Origin: JBEEOW01 sp041191405 | GTDB lineage: Bacteria > Bacteroidota > Bacteroidia > Cytophagales > UBA9547 | Assembly (NCBI GenBank): GCA_041191405.1 | Contig: JBEEOW010000014.1 | Location: 33,171 to 97,170 of the forward strand | Reading direction: 5' to 3' | DNA: 64,000 nt | Shown here: piece after piece, positions 42,733-51,952 of the stretch | Numbering within the stretch: the stretch's first letter is position 1 | Layout of the letters: every line of letters begins with the position of its first letter | The notes under the pieces: model-generated | The model's input: the letters and a program-made list of their open reading frames with translations, nothing else | Database searches by the model: none | What the model was told of the DNA's origin: nothing | Position numbers and translations under genes: made by a program

Positions 42733-43359
42733 TTATTCAATGATTTGCTTATCTGGAGGGATAACAAATAAATTATTTACTCTTTCAATATAACTTAATA
42801 TATCTTCTTTGCCTAAATCAGTTTCCGAAGATGTTATAAATATATCTGGCATTTCTTCAAATGTCTCTTTTAGAGCATTTTTGAAATTTGCAACAGCTTG
42901 ATCTGTTTTAACTCTCGATTGTTTATCAGCTTTTGTAAACACCAAAACGAACGGAATTCCATTTTCGCCTAAATGATTCACAAATTCTACATCAATTTTT
43001 TGTGGAGGAATTCTTGAATCAATTAATACAAAAATTACCATTAAATTTTCACGATTATACAAATAATTGTCAATCATTACTTTCCACTCTTTCCTTTGCG
43101 AATCACTAATTCTAGCCCAACCATATCCAGGTAAATCAACCAAATACCAGTTTTCATTTATAAGAAAATGGTTGATTGTCTGTGTTTTACCAGGTCTTCC
43201 TGAAACTTTTGCAAGTTTTCCATTACCTGTAAGCATATTTACAAGAGAAGATTTACCTACATTTGAACGTCCAATAAAAGCATATTCTGGCTTGTAAAAA
43301 GGAGGGCAATCTTTGAGCTTTGTACTGCTCTTAATAAACGTCGTACTCTTAATAATCAT
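42733..43359 (-). CDS. engB: Ribosome-biogenesis GTPase EngB/YsxC
   Basis: 208-residue small GTPase required for 50S subunit assembly. G1 loop GRSNVGKSS (residues ~31-39), G2/switch GRPGKTQTINHF near 55-66, G3 DLPGYGWA near 75, G4 TKADK near 142 and G5 TSSETD near 176. Length is typical (195-215). The start ATG lies 30 bases from the region transcribed the other way into the first PorE-like gene, so promoters must overlap here. Confidence 0.95.
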   Translation of the reverse strand: MIIKSTTFIKSSTKLKDCPPFYKPEYAFIGRSNVGKSSLVNMLTGNGKLAKVSGRPGKTQTINHFLINENWYLVDLPGYGWARISDSQRKEWKVMIDNYLYNRENLMVIFVLIDSRIPPQKIDVEFVNHLGENGIPFVLVFTKADKQSRVKTDQAVANFKNALKETFEEMPDIFITSSETDLGKEDILSYIERVNNLFVIPPDKQIIE

Positions 43360-43454
43360 GATGTAAATTTACAACTTCTTTTAATATTTTGTTTTTTTAT
43401 TTTTTTTTTTACTATTTTGGCAGATATTTTCAAAATATAATCTATCTTTTCGTT

Positions 43455-45881
43455 ATGAAAATGAATTACAAATTCACAAAAAGGTTTTTACTAGGCTTAG
43501 GTTTAATGGCTTCTGTAAGTGCATATTCACAAAGCACTGTTAACCCTAAATCTTTAAAAAAAGAGGCGTATGGGCACTTTCAAATTGATGAATATCACGA
43601 AGCTTTACCTTTGTTATTAAAGCTAGATAGCCTTCAACCAAATGAAGCACAGACTCTCTACAAAATTGGAGTTTGTCTTTTCAAATCTCATGATCAACAC
43701 GAATCTTTCAAATATTTTGATAGAGTTCGTGCTATGGAATACCATAAAGATCATCACATGTTAGATTTTTATTTAGGTGCTTCTTTGCATTTAAATAATA
43801 AATTTGATGAAGCAATTGCTGCTTACGAAAAATTTAAGTCAGAATTTTTATCTGATAAAAAATATAAAACAGATATCACTGTCGAAGATATCGATAGAGA
43901 GATTGAAATGTGCCGTGTTGGTAAGGAGTTAGTTAAAAATCCTTTGAAGGTAAAAGTTACTAATTTAGGTCCTAATATCAATACTATTGACCCTGAGTAT
44001 GTTCCGGTAATTTCTGCAGATGAATCAAAAATGATTTTTACTTCAAGAAGACCAAATACAACTGGTGGTACTAGAGATGAACTTGATAACTTGTTTCATG
44101 AGGACTTGTATATTACCCAAAAAGATGGTGATGATTGGTCTGTTGCCAAAAATATGGGAACTCCTGTAAATACAAACGATCATGATGCAAGTATTGGATT
44201 ATCAGTAGATGGTCAAGAATTATTTATTTATCGTTCTGACCCAAAAGACCCAGATTCTGGAGATATTTTAATGTCTTTACTTGATGGAACATCTTGGAAA
44301 GCTCCTGTACATTTATCTACAAATGTTAATTCACCATTTCATGAAACACATGCAAGTTTAAGTGCAGATGAACAATATTTATATTTTACTTCAGATAAAC
44401 CAGGAGGTTTTGGAGGTAAAGATATTTATATGGTGAAAAAATTATACAATGGAGAGTGGGCTTTACCACAAAATTTGGGTGATAAAATAAATACTAAGTA
44501 TGATGAAGAAGGTCCTTTTATTCATGCTGATGGAAAAACTCTTTATTTTAGCTCAAAAGGGCATAAAACAATGGGTGGCTATGATATATTTAAAACGGTA
44601 TATAATGATAAAAATCAAACTTGGTCTGAACCTGAGAATATTGGATATCCAATAAATACATCAGGAGATGATGTGTTCTTTGTTTGGACTCCAGATGGCA
44701 AAAAAGCATATTTCGCTTCAACTAGAGATGGAGGTTTTGGACACGAAGATATTTATGTGTTAGAAAAAGAGGAAATTGAGAAAAAATCAGTAGTAGTTTT
44801 AAAAGGTAATGTATTGTCAAGCAAGGATAAAAAACCTGTTGGGGCTACAATTTCAGTAATTGACAATGCTTCTAATAAAGTTATTGCTAAATATAAAGCA
44901 AATGCAGCAACTGGTCATTATGTAGTAGTTGTTCCTGCTGGTAAAAATATAGGAATCTCAATTGATGCTAAAGATCATTTATTCTATTCAGAAAATGTAA
45001 ACTTTGCTGAAAATACTTACAATGAAATTTCTAAAGATATTTTATTGGAACCATTCAAATCGGGAAGTACTATTAACCTGAAAAACGTTTTCTTTGAAAC
45101 AAATTCAGCTGAATTAAAAAATACTTCTTTTGCAGAACTTGATAAATTAGATAAATTCTTAACCGACAACCCTTCAATTTATTTAAAAATTGACGGTCAT
45201 ACAGATAGTATCGGTAGAGAGGAAGATAATTATTTATTATCTAAGTTAAGAACTGAGTCGATTTCTCATTATTTAAGTTCACATGGAATTGATGAAAATA
45301 GATTAGTAACAGTTGGAAATGGTGAGTTAGAACCTTTAACATCTAACTCAACTGAAGAAGGACGTGCTCAAAATAGACGTGTATTTATTACTATTATAGA
45401 TAAAGCACAGGATCCAGCAATGTTCCAAGCTGCTTTAGATAAAAAGAAAGAGCTTGAGAATAAGTATAAAGGTGGTAAAATTGGTCTTTCAGAAAAAGCA
45501 AAAGCTACAGAAAGCAAATCAAAAATTAAGGTTCCTGCATTGAAAGCATACGCAGACTCATGTGTATACTTCTTTGTAAATGACTATAAAATTAATAAAG
45601 AGTCATTGCCTATTTTAGAAGAGTTAGCTGCTGTAATGTTAGCTTATCCTAAAATATCTGTAGAATTACATGGATTTTATTCTAAAAAAGACGGAGAAAG
45701 TCCTAAGAAACAATTGTATTTGAAAAGAAGTATCTTTATTCAAAATTTCTTAGCTTCTAAAAAAATTGATAGAAAACGAATTATCAATAAAGATTTAGGT
45801 GGAGAGAGCAAAGATGCAGAAGAAGTAAGACCTGATAGAATTCACAACCGAAGGGTTGAATTTAAAATCATAGGTAGATAA
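43455..45881 (+). CDS. PorE-like OmpA family protein with two OmpA-type domains
   Basis: 808 residues from the ATG at 43455, which is followed at once by a signal peptide (FLLGLGLMASVSAYSQ); the upstream start at 43389 would add a meaningless hydrophobic stretch. Order: TPR-like helices (~30-150), a PD40/WD40-type beta-propeller (~185-450: PVISADESKMIFTSRRP, LSADEQYLYFTSDKPGG), a carboxypeptidase-regulatory-like domain (~455-540), an OmpA domain (~550-655: FFETNSAELKNTS, IDGHTDSIG, AQNRRV), and a second, degenerate OmpA-like domain (~700-808: YFFVNDYKINKES, HNRRVEFKI). This TPR-propeller-CRD-OmpA order is that of PorE, a peptidoglycan-binding T9SS component. Confidence 0.85.
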   Translation: MKMNYKFTKRFLLGLGLMASVSAYSQSTVNPKSLKKEAYGHFQIDEYHEALPLLLKLDSLQPNEAQTLYKIGVCLFKSHDQHESFKYFDRVRAMEYHKDHHMLDFYLGASLHLNNKFDEAIAAYEKFKSEFLSDKKYKTDITVEDIDREIEMCRVGKELVKNPLKVKVTNLGPNINTIDPEYVPVISADESKMIFTSRRPNTTGGTRDELDNLFHEDLYITQKDGDDWSVAKNMGTPVNTNDHDASIGLSVDGQELFIYRSDPKDPDSGDILMSLLDGTSWKAPVHLSTNVNSPFHETHASLSADEQYLYFTSDKPGGFGGKDIYMVKKLYNGEWALPQNLGDKINTKYDEEGPFIHADGKTLYFSSKGHKTMGGYDIFKTVYNDKNQTWSEPENIGYPINTSGDDVFFVWTPDGKKAYFASTRDGGFGHEDIYVLEKEEIEKKSVVVLKGNVLSSKDKKPVGATISVIDNASNKVIAKYKANAATGHYVVVVPAGKNIGISIDAKDHLFYSENVNFAENTYNEISKDILLEPFKSGSTINLKNVFFETNSAELKNTSFAELDKLDKFLTDNPSIYLKIDGHTDSIGREEDNYLLSKLRTESISHYLSSHGIDENRLVTVGNGELEPLTSNSTEEGRAQNRRVFITIIDKAQDPAMFQAALDKKKELENKYKGGKIGLSEKAKATESKSKIKVPALKAYADSCVYFFVNDYKINKESLPILEELAAVMLAYPKISVELHGFYSKKDGESPKKQLYLKRSIFIQNFLASKKIDRKRIINKDLGGESKDAEEVRPDRIHNRRVEFKIIGR

Positions 45882-45888
45882 ATTAAAT

Positions 45889-45916
45889 AAAACGGGGCTT
45901 TAAAAGCCCCGTTTTT
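45889..45916 (+). terminator. Terminator between the two PorE-like genes
   Basis: AAAACGGGGCTT and its complement AAGCCCCGTTTT with a three-base loop, then T-rich sequence. It shows that the second PorE-like gene has its own promoter. Confidence 0.88.
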
Positions 45917-46019
45917 ATTTAAAAAAAATAATTCATTTGTTGAAAATACAACTTTGTATCTTTTTTTTTATATTTTCGTTAAATGATTACCTTTTTAAAA
46001 TAAATGTTAATATTTAATA

Positions 46020-48398
46020 ATGCCATTTATAAAATTTAGATACATATTTCTTTTTTTGTTACTAATTTCAAAGTTCACATTTGCTCAACAGCAGCAAGAT
46101 ATTGAACTTGTGAGGTTAGCTGATGAAATGTATTCTTTTGGTTCAAAAAGGGATGCTCTTGATATTTATTTAAAAGCATGTTCAAATAATGCCAAGAATG
46201 CGAAAGCTTTTTATATGGCGGGAAGATGCTATCTTGATTTATTTCAAAAAACGCAAGCATTAGAATATTTACAAAAGGCTAGTAAATTAAATAGTAAAAT
46301 TGATAATGAACTTTTTTTATATTTAGCAAGGGCATTACAAGCTACTTATAAATTTGACGAAGCTATAGTGTATTATAAAAAATATAAAACAGTATTGGCA
46401 AATGATAAAGATGATAAGGAGGCTAATGCAACTAAAATTAAATTGGTTGATAAAAAAATAAATGAATGTACTATTGCTACTTTTTTATTAAAAGATACTG
46501 TTAAATTAGATTTCAATAAAACTAATGAAAATTTAAATTCATTGACTTCTGATTATGCTCCCGTAATTAGTAATGATGAAAAGACTATTTATTTTACTTC
46601 TAGACGTCAAGGAAGTACTGGTAATAAAAAGGATAACGACAATGAATTTTATGAAGATATTTATTTTTCAAAGTTAGAAAATGGTTCATGGTCAAAACCT
46701 CAAAATATCGGTCCTCCAATAAATACAGATTATCATGAAGGGTGTATAGGTATTTCTAAAGATGGAAAAACTTTATATATCTATAGAGAAGTAAATGGTG
46801 GAGATATTTATTCCTCACATCTTTCTGATGATGGAAAGTGGGGTAAACCAGTACCTCTTAATCAGAATATTAATACTGATGGATATGAACCCTCAATGAC
46901 TTTAGCTGATGCAGGTAATTCAATTATTTTTTCAAGTAATAAACCTGGTGGTATAGGAGGACTTGATTTATATATATCAAAAAAAGATGAAAAAGGTGAT
47001 TGGGGGGAACCTATTAATTTAGGTCCTCAAGTAAATACTGAATTTGATGAAGATGGTCCTTTTTTTGATGAAAAATCAAAATATTTATATTTTAGTTCGG
47101 CGGGGCACCAAGGAATGGGAGGCTATGATGTTTTTCGTTCAAAAAGAGATTCTTTAACTCAAAAATGGATGGAACCTCTGAATTTAGGTTTCCCAATAAA
47201 TACTCCTGATGATGATATTTTTTATACTTTAAATGCAAAAGGAGATAAAGCATTCTATTCAACTTATAAGAAAGATGGATCAGGAGATAGAGATATATTT
47301 GAAATGGATTTTCCTGTAGATGAATTCAAGAAAACAGATTCAATCCGTAAAGCAAAAGGAATAAAAATTACAGATATAAAACGTTTGCAAGAAATTAAAG
47401 AGATTGAGCGTAAAAAACAAATAGAAGAAGATAAGAAAAAACAAGATTCAATTGCTAAGCTAGCTGCTGATGAAAAAGCTAAGTTAGATTCTCTTAAAGC
47501 CATTGAAGCTAAAAAAGCTGCGCTTGCAAAAAAACGTGATGAATTAAATAAAGTTAATAAGACAACTGACCAAGAGAAGAAAAATAAAGAGTTAGCCCAA
47601 CAGCATCAGCAAGAAAATAAAGGTCATATTCCAGAAGAAAAAGATTTAACAATTCAAGAAAAACTTGAATTGCAAAGAATTGCAGATGAACAAAAAAAAC
47701 ATGATTTAGCTAAAAAAGCAAAAACAGAAGAAAAGAAAAAGTCATATTTAGATAAAGACCAATTTAAAAAAGATTCTATGGTTACTATCAAAGGTAAAAT
47801 TGTTGATAGTAAAACGGGAAAAGCTTTACAGGCTCATATTGAAATTTATGATGGTAAAGGAAATGTGTTTTTCAAAACGCAAGCTGGTTCCGATGGTGCA
47901 TATTCTTTTAAAATGCCTGCAAGAATGTTAACAGAATATTCTATGTCTGTAGAGATTGATGGTTATATGTATAAGGCTGATAAAATAAAATTTGATAAGA
48001 CAGATGAAAAGAATAGTTTACAAACTGATGTTAAACTTAACAAGCTTGAAACCGGTTTAAAAACTGTTTTACGTAACGTTTATTTTGAATTAAATAGTGC
48101 AAAGTTAAATCCAGAGTCTTATGCTGAATTAAATAAATTGGCTGCACTTTTGGTGTCAAATAAAAATATTAAAGCGAGAATAGGAGGGCATACAGATAAT
48201 TTAGGGCCAGAATCATTTAACAAAGCATTATCAATGCGTAGGGTATATGTTGTGATGGATTATTTAATGAAACACGGTATTGATAGGGATAGGCTCGAAG
48301 GAATTGGTTATGGTTCTTCAAGGCCTATTGCTAGTAACGATGATGAATTTGAAGGTAGGGAATTAAATAGACGTACTGAATTTGAGATAATTAAATAA
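46020..48398 (+). CDS. PorE-like OmpA family protein with coiled-coil insert
   Basis: 792 residues, signal peptide to about residue 22 (FLFLLLISKFTFAQ). Same order as its neighbour: TPR-like (~25-150), PD40 propeller (~175-430: PVISNDEKTIYFTSRRQ, LADAGNSIIFSSNKPGG), then a highly charged helical insert (~440-590, rich in K/E/A, likely coiled coil), a carboxypeptidase-regulatory-like domain (~590-680) and one OmpA domain (~690-792: VYFELNSAKLNPESYAEL, IGGHTDNLG, ELNRRTEFEII). Unlike the first copy it has no second OmpA-like domain. It overlaps the 3' end of murB by eight bases. Confidence 0.85.
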   Translation: MPFIKFRYIFLFLLLISKFTFAQQQQDIELVRLADEMYSFGSKRDALDIYLKACSNNAKNAKAFYMAGRCYLDLFQKTQALEYLQKASKLNSKIDNELFLYLARALQATYKFDEAIVYYKKYKTVLANDKDDKEANATKIKLVDKKINECTIATFLLKDTVKLDFNKTNENLNSLTSDYAPVISNDEKTIYFTSRRQGSTGNKKDNDNEFYEDIYFSKLENGSWSKPQNIGPPINTDYHEGCIGISKDGKTLYIYREVNGGDIYSSHLSDDGKWGKPVPLNQNINTDGYEPSMTLADAGNSIIFSSNKPGGIGGLDLYISKKDEKGDWGEPINLGPQVNTEFDEDGPFFDEKSKYLYFSSAGHQGMGGYDVFRSKRDSLTQKWMEPLNLGFPINTPDDDIFYTLNAKGDKAFYSTYKKDGSGDRDIFEMDFPVDEFKKTDSIRKAKGIKITDIKRLQEIKEIERKKQIEEDKKKQDSIAKLAADEKAKLDSLKAIEAKKAALAKKRDELNKVNKTTDQEKKNKELAQQHQQENKGHIPEEKDLTIQEKLELQRIADEQKKHDLAKKAKTEEKKKSYLDKDQFKKDSMVTIKGKIVDSKTGKALQAHIEIYDGKGNVFFKTQAGSDGAYSFKMPARMLTEYSMSVEIDGYMYKADKIKFDKTDEKNSLQTDVKLNKLETGLKTVLRNVYFELNSAKLNPESYAELNKLAALLVSNKNIKARIGGHTDNLGPESFNKALSMRRVYVVMDYLMKHGIDRDRLEGIGYGSSRPIASNDDEFEGRELNRRTEFEIIK

Positions 48399-49413
48399 AA
48401 TTTACCTCGTTTATTATTTTTATTCCAAAATTATTGTAAACTACCTCAATAATTTCGTTAGCCAAATTAAGAATATCATTTCCATTTGCACCTCCATAAT
48501 TAACTAATACTAGTGCTTGATTTTTATGCACACCATAATTACCAAAACTTTTTCCTTTAAATCCACATTTTTCAATTAACCAACCTGCAGGCACTTTTAC
48601 TGTGGTTTCATTTATTGGATAATTTGGAATTTCAGGATATTCAGCTTTTAATTTATTATATAAGCTAATTTCAATTTCTGGATTTTTAAAGAAACTACCC
48701 GCATTACCTATTTCTTTTGGGTTAGGTAGCTTACTTTCTCTTATTTCACAAACTGCTTTACTAATATCTATTGCTGTTGGAGTTGTAATTTGATATGATT
48801 GCAACACCTCTTTTATAGCTCCATATTCAATATGCAACGGTTTTGTTTTATCAAGTTTGTAATAAACTTTTGTAATAATGTATTGATTTTTAGCTATATT
48901 TTTAAAAATACTTTCTCTGTAACCAAATTTACATTCTTCATTTGTAAAAGTTTCAATTTGTCCCGTTTTGATATTTAAAGCTTCTAATTTTAAAAATATA
49001 TCTTTAATTTCAACACCATAAGCACCGATGTTTTGTATTGGACTTGCACCTACAGAACCAGGAATTAATGATAAATTCTCAATTCCTCCGGCAAAATTAT
49101 TGTCAATACAAAATAATACTAATTCATGCCAAACTTCGCCTGCAAATGCTTCAATTACAGCAAATTCATTATTATTTTCAATAACAGATTTTCCTTTGAT
49201 ATTATTTTTTATAACAAGTCCATCAAAATCTTTACTAAATAAAATATTACTTCCACCACCTAAAACCAAGTATTGATTTGTTTTAAAAACATCATTTTTC
49301 AATAATTCTTGTAAAGTTTCAATAGTTTCTATTTCACAGAAATATTTTGCTTTAACATCAATTCCAAATGTATTGAATGGTTGTAATGAAATATTTTCTT
49401 TAATATGAATCAT
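48391..49413 (-). CDS. murB: UDP-N-acetylenolpyruvoylglucosamine reductase
   Basis: 340-residue flavoenzyme reducing UDP-GlcNAc-enolpyruvate to UDP-MurNAc, the second committed step of peptidoglycan synthesis. FAD-binding YLVLGGGSNILFSKDFDGLVIKN (residues ~52-74), NLSLIPGSVGASPIQNIGAYGVEIKD (~115-140), the catalytic Ser in IGNAGSFFKNP near 237, and the C-terminal VPAGWLIEKCGFKGK and GVHKNQALVLVN. Length fits the type I (E. coli-like) group. It abuts the SDR gene (overlap one base) at the end of a five- or six-gene run. Confidence 0.95.
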   Translation of the reverse strand: MIHIKENISLQPFNTFGIDVKAKYFCEIETIETLQELLKNDVFKTNQYLVLGGGSNILFSKDFDGLVIKNNIKGKSVIENNNEFAVIEAFAGEVWHELVLFCIDNNFAGGIENLSLIPGSVGASPIQNIGAYGVEIKDIFLKLEALNIKTGQIETFTNEECKFGYRESIFKNIAKNQYIITKVYYKLDKTKPLHIEYGAIKEVLQSYQITTPTAIDISKAVCEIRESKLPNPKEIGNAGSFFKNPEIEISLYNKLKAEYPEIPNYPINETTVKVPAGWLIEKCGFKGKSFGNYGVHKNQALVLVNYGGANGNDILNLANEIIEVVYNNFGIKIINEVNFI

Positions 49414-50351
49414 TAGTTTGATGCGCTTAATAGGTTAAATATTGCCTTTGCTTCGTCAACAAATTTATTTTCGTTACCAAAAGGGATGAGTTGTTTTAAT
49501 TTTTGACTACTTACTTGCAATGGTGCAGGAGTAGGCGTTTGATCGTTAAGGTTTACTGTTACCTCAATTTCTTTATTGAATGCCTCAGATGTTGCTTTTT
49601 TTACATAATTAGCAATGTCGAGCATACTAAAGCTTTGTTCTCCACTTAAATTAAAAATATCATTAGGCGCAGTTTCAAGTTTGCAAAGTTGTTCCATTAC
49701 ATTACAAACCGTACCCATCCAAATAAAATCTCGTGAAGCTTTTCCGTTACCTTTTAGTACAATTTCATTTTTTTCAAAAGACATTTTTGCTAAATCATTC
49801 AAAATTAAATACCATTTTGAAGTTTGTGTGTCAATTGGACAGCCATAACTGTTTGTAAGTCTGATTATTGTAAACGGTAATTTGTGTGTGTAGTGAAACT
49901 GTTTTACAAAGTATTCAGCAAATAGATGTGTTGTAGCATAATCATGTCTTGCTAATAAAGGTGATTCTTCTGTTATTTCACCTTCTGAAGTTCCATAAAC
50001 ATGAAATGTTGAAAAATAGATGAAGTTTTTTAAAGCTGATTTATCAATTGCTTCAAGGATATTTCTAGTTCCTTTTGTATTAATCTCTAAGGCTAAAGCC
50101 GCATAATTTTCAATAAACATATCATTCACACTTGCTGTATGAATTACATATTCAAAAGCAATATTTGATAGTTTATCTTTACAATCTTCTAAGGATGCAA
50201 TATCACAACTAATGTATGTAAAGTTTTGCTTATCAAGTATTTCTCTTTTGTTTTTAGCTAAAACATATACATCATAATTTAGTTGGGTAAAATGCCTTGT
50301 TAACCAAGAACCTAAATTACCTAAACCGCCTGTTATTAATACTTTGCTCAT
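49413..50351 (-). CDS. NAD-dependent epimerase/dehydratase (SDR), altered YxxxK
   Basis: 312-residue extended SDR. Rossmann motif ITGGLGNLGSWL at residues ~6-17, SFHVYGTSEG near residue 114-123 (catalytic Ser/Thr region), and the place of YxxxK at DYATTHLFAEYF near 135, where the Tyr is followed by His instead of Lys at +4. The C-terminal part (LNDQTPTPAPLQVSSQKLKQLIP) is substrate-binding. Context (RfbG, RfbF, 3,5-epimerase-like cupin) suggests a reductase or epimerase for a CDP-activated 4-keto-6-deoxyhexose. Activity with His in place of Lys is uncertain. Confidence 0.85.
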   Translation of the reverse strand: MSKVLITGGLGNLGSWLTRHFTQLNYDVYVLAKNKREILDKQNFTYISCDIASLEDCKDKLSNIAFEYVIHTASVNDMFIENYAALALEINTKGTRNILEAIDKSALKNFIYFSTFHVYGTSEGEITEESPLLARHDYATTHLFAEYFVKQFHYTHKLPFTIIRLTNSYGCPIDTQTSKWYLILNDLAKMSFEKNEIVLKGNGKASRDFIWMGTVCNVMEQLCKLETAPNDIFNLSGEQSFSMLDIANYVKKATSEAFNKEIEVTVNLNDQTPTPAPLQVSSQKLKQLIPFGNENKFVDEAKAIFNLLSASN

Positions 50352-50355
50352 TGAT

Positions 50356-50805
50356 TTATCTATCTTTTACAGCCCAAGTATAAGGGATATCATTGTTATG
50401 TGGGTCACAACGATGAATTTCATTTGGGTCATGAGGAATATCAGTAAAATTCACAACTAAAGCTTCTTCTGTACCTATTCCCATAAATCCATTCCAAACC
50501 CCAGGAGGTACTGTAACTTGAACGTAGTTGTGTTCACCTATACAAACATCTTGTGTTTGACCATAAGTAGGTGAGTTTTTACGTGCATCGTATAAGGCAA
50601 ACTTTATCATTCCTTTTACAACCACATAATTTAATGTCATTAAATCATGTAAATGCCAACCCTTTACAACACCTGGATAAACTGTTGAAATATATACTTC
50701 ACCAAATTGTGTGAAATTTTCATCTTGCGATTTCATGATGTGCATTATTCTGCCTCTATCATCACAAATTCTTCTTTTTGGAGTGATTAATACACCTTCA
50801 ATCAT
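50356..50805 (-). CDS. dTDP-4-dehydrorhamnose 3,5-epimerase-like cupin
   Basis: 149-residue RmlC-type cupin. EGVLITPKRRICDDRGRIMHIM at the start, the catalytic His in VYPGVVKGWHLHDLMTLNYV near residue 54, VPPGVWNGFMGIG near 97 and NFTDIPHDPNEIHRCDP near 120. It is shorter than RmlC (about 180), which is common in this subfamily acting on sugars other than dTDP-4-keto-6-deoxyglucose. It lies between rfbG and the SDR, four bases from the latter, so it likely epimerises C3 and/or C5 of the RfbG product. Confidence 0.85.
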   Translation of the reverse strand: MIEGVLITPKRRICDDRGRIMHIMKSQDENFTQFGEVYISTVYPGVVKGWHLHDLMTLNYVVVKGMIKFALYDARKNSPTYGQTQDVCIGEHNYVQVTVPPGVWNGFMGIGTEEALVVNFTDIPHDPNEIHRCDPHNNDIPYTWAVKDR

Positions 50806-50814
50806 TTTAAAATA

Positions 50815-51906
50815 TTATAAAGTCCAAATTGCTTTTTTATCACTTGCATCCATAACGTACCAGCTCAAATCTTTTAATGAACGAGATTGTACATTTTCAA
50901 TAGTATTGGTGTAAAAATCTTTATACCAATTGGTTGTATATCTTATTGTTTGTTCAAAATCCCAAACGGGCTTCCATTGTAAAAGTTGATTAGCTTTTGA
51001 GCAATCAAGCTTTAACAAATGTGCTTCATGTGGTTGATTTTCAAGTTTTGCTATATCAAACTTAACTTTATCCCAATTTTTTGAAATTGTTTCAGATAAT
51101 TGTTCAACTGTGCGGGTAGCTTCTTCGGCCGGACCAAAGTTCCAACCTTCTGCAATTGATTTATTGCCTTCTAATAAATGTTGACCCAATAATAAATAAC
51201 CCGACAGCGGTTCTAGTACATGTTGCCATGGACGAGTAGCTTTTGGGTTTCTAATTTGTGCAACTTCCTGATTATTTGTGGCTTTAAAAATATCAGGAAC
51301 TAATCTGTCTAGTGCCCAGTCTCCACCACCAATTACATTTCCTGCTCTTGCGCTTGCAAGTAGTTTGTCTGTATGTTGAAAAAAAGAATTTCTGTACGAT
51401 GATGTTATTAACTCAGCACAACCTTTTGAGGCTGAATATGGGTCATGTCCGCCCATAGGTTCGTTTTCACGGTAACCCCAAGCCCATTCTTTATTTTCGT
51501 AAGCTTTATCACTTGTTACGTTTACAAAAGCTTTAACAGAATCAGTTTTAAGTGCATAATGGAACATGTTTGCAGTTCCTAGCACATTGGTTTCAAAAGT
51601 TTCTAAGTCGTTTTCGTAAGAATATCTAACCAAAGCTTGTGCAGCTAAATGAAAAACAATATCAGGTTGGTAGGTTTTAAATACATTTTCAACCTGTTCT
51701 TTTGAGCGGATATCTCCAACAATAGATACAATTGGCAAATTTAACACTTCCCAATGTGAGGGAGACGAAGGTACATCTTTTGAAAAACCCACCACTTTAG
51801 CCCCCATATTATGAAGCCAAAGCGCTAACCATGAGCCTTTAAACCCTGTGTGACCTGTCAGTAAAACTGTTTTGCCTGTATATATACCTTTGAATAAATG
51901 TTCCAT
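50815..51906 (-). CDS. rfbG: CDP-glucose 4,6-dehydratase
   Basis: 363-residue SDR converting CDP-D-glucose to CDP-4-keto-6-deoxy-D-glucose. LLTGHTGFKGSWLALWLHNMGAKVVGFS (residues ~15-42), VTSDKAYENKEWAWGYRENEPMGGHDPYSASKGCAEL (~128-165) with the catalytic Thr/Asp/Lys and the YSASK motif, and GWNFGP and RPWQHVLEPLSGYLLLG substrate motifs. Length matches RfbG (about 357). Directly downstream of rfbF (46-base gap) and upstream of the epimerase-like cupin. Confidence 0.95.
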   Translation of the reverse strand: MEHLFKGIYTGKTVLLTGHTGFKGSWLALWLHNMGAKVVGFSKDVPSSPSHWEVLNLPIVSIVGDIRSKEQVENVFKTYQPDIVFHLAAQALVRYSYENDLETFETNVLGTANMFHYALKTDSVKAFVNVTSDKAYENKEWAWGYRENEPMGGHDPYSASKGCAELITSSYRNSFFQHTDKLLASARAGNVIGGGDWALDRLVPDIFKATNNQEVAQIRNPKATRPWQHVLEPLSGYLLLGQHLLEGNKSIAEGWNFGPAEEATRTVEQLSETISKNWDKVKFDIAKLENQPHEAHLLKLDCSKANQLLQWKPVWDFEQTIRYTTNWYKDFYTNTIENVQSRSLKDLSWYVMDASDKKAIWTL

Positions 51907-51952
51907 TAGAAACTGATTTATTTAATTGAAATGAATTGAGAAAGTTAAATTA

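Noticed and set aside
43389..43454. N-terminal extension of the first PorE-like protein
   Set aside because: The added residues are a run of Phe/Tyr from a T-rich region; the ATG at 43455 gives a clean signal peptide.
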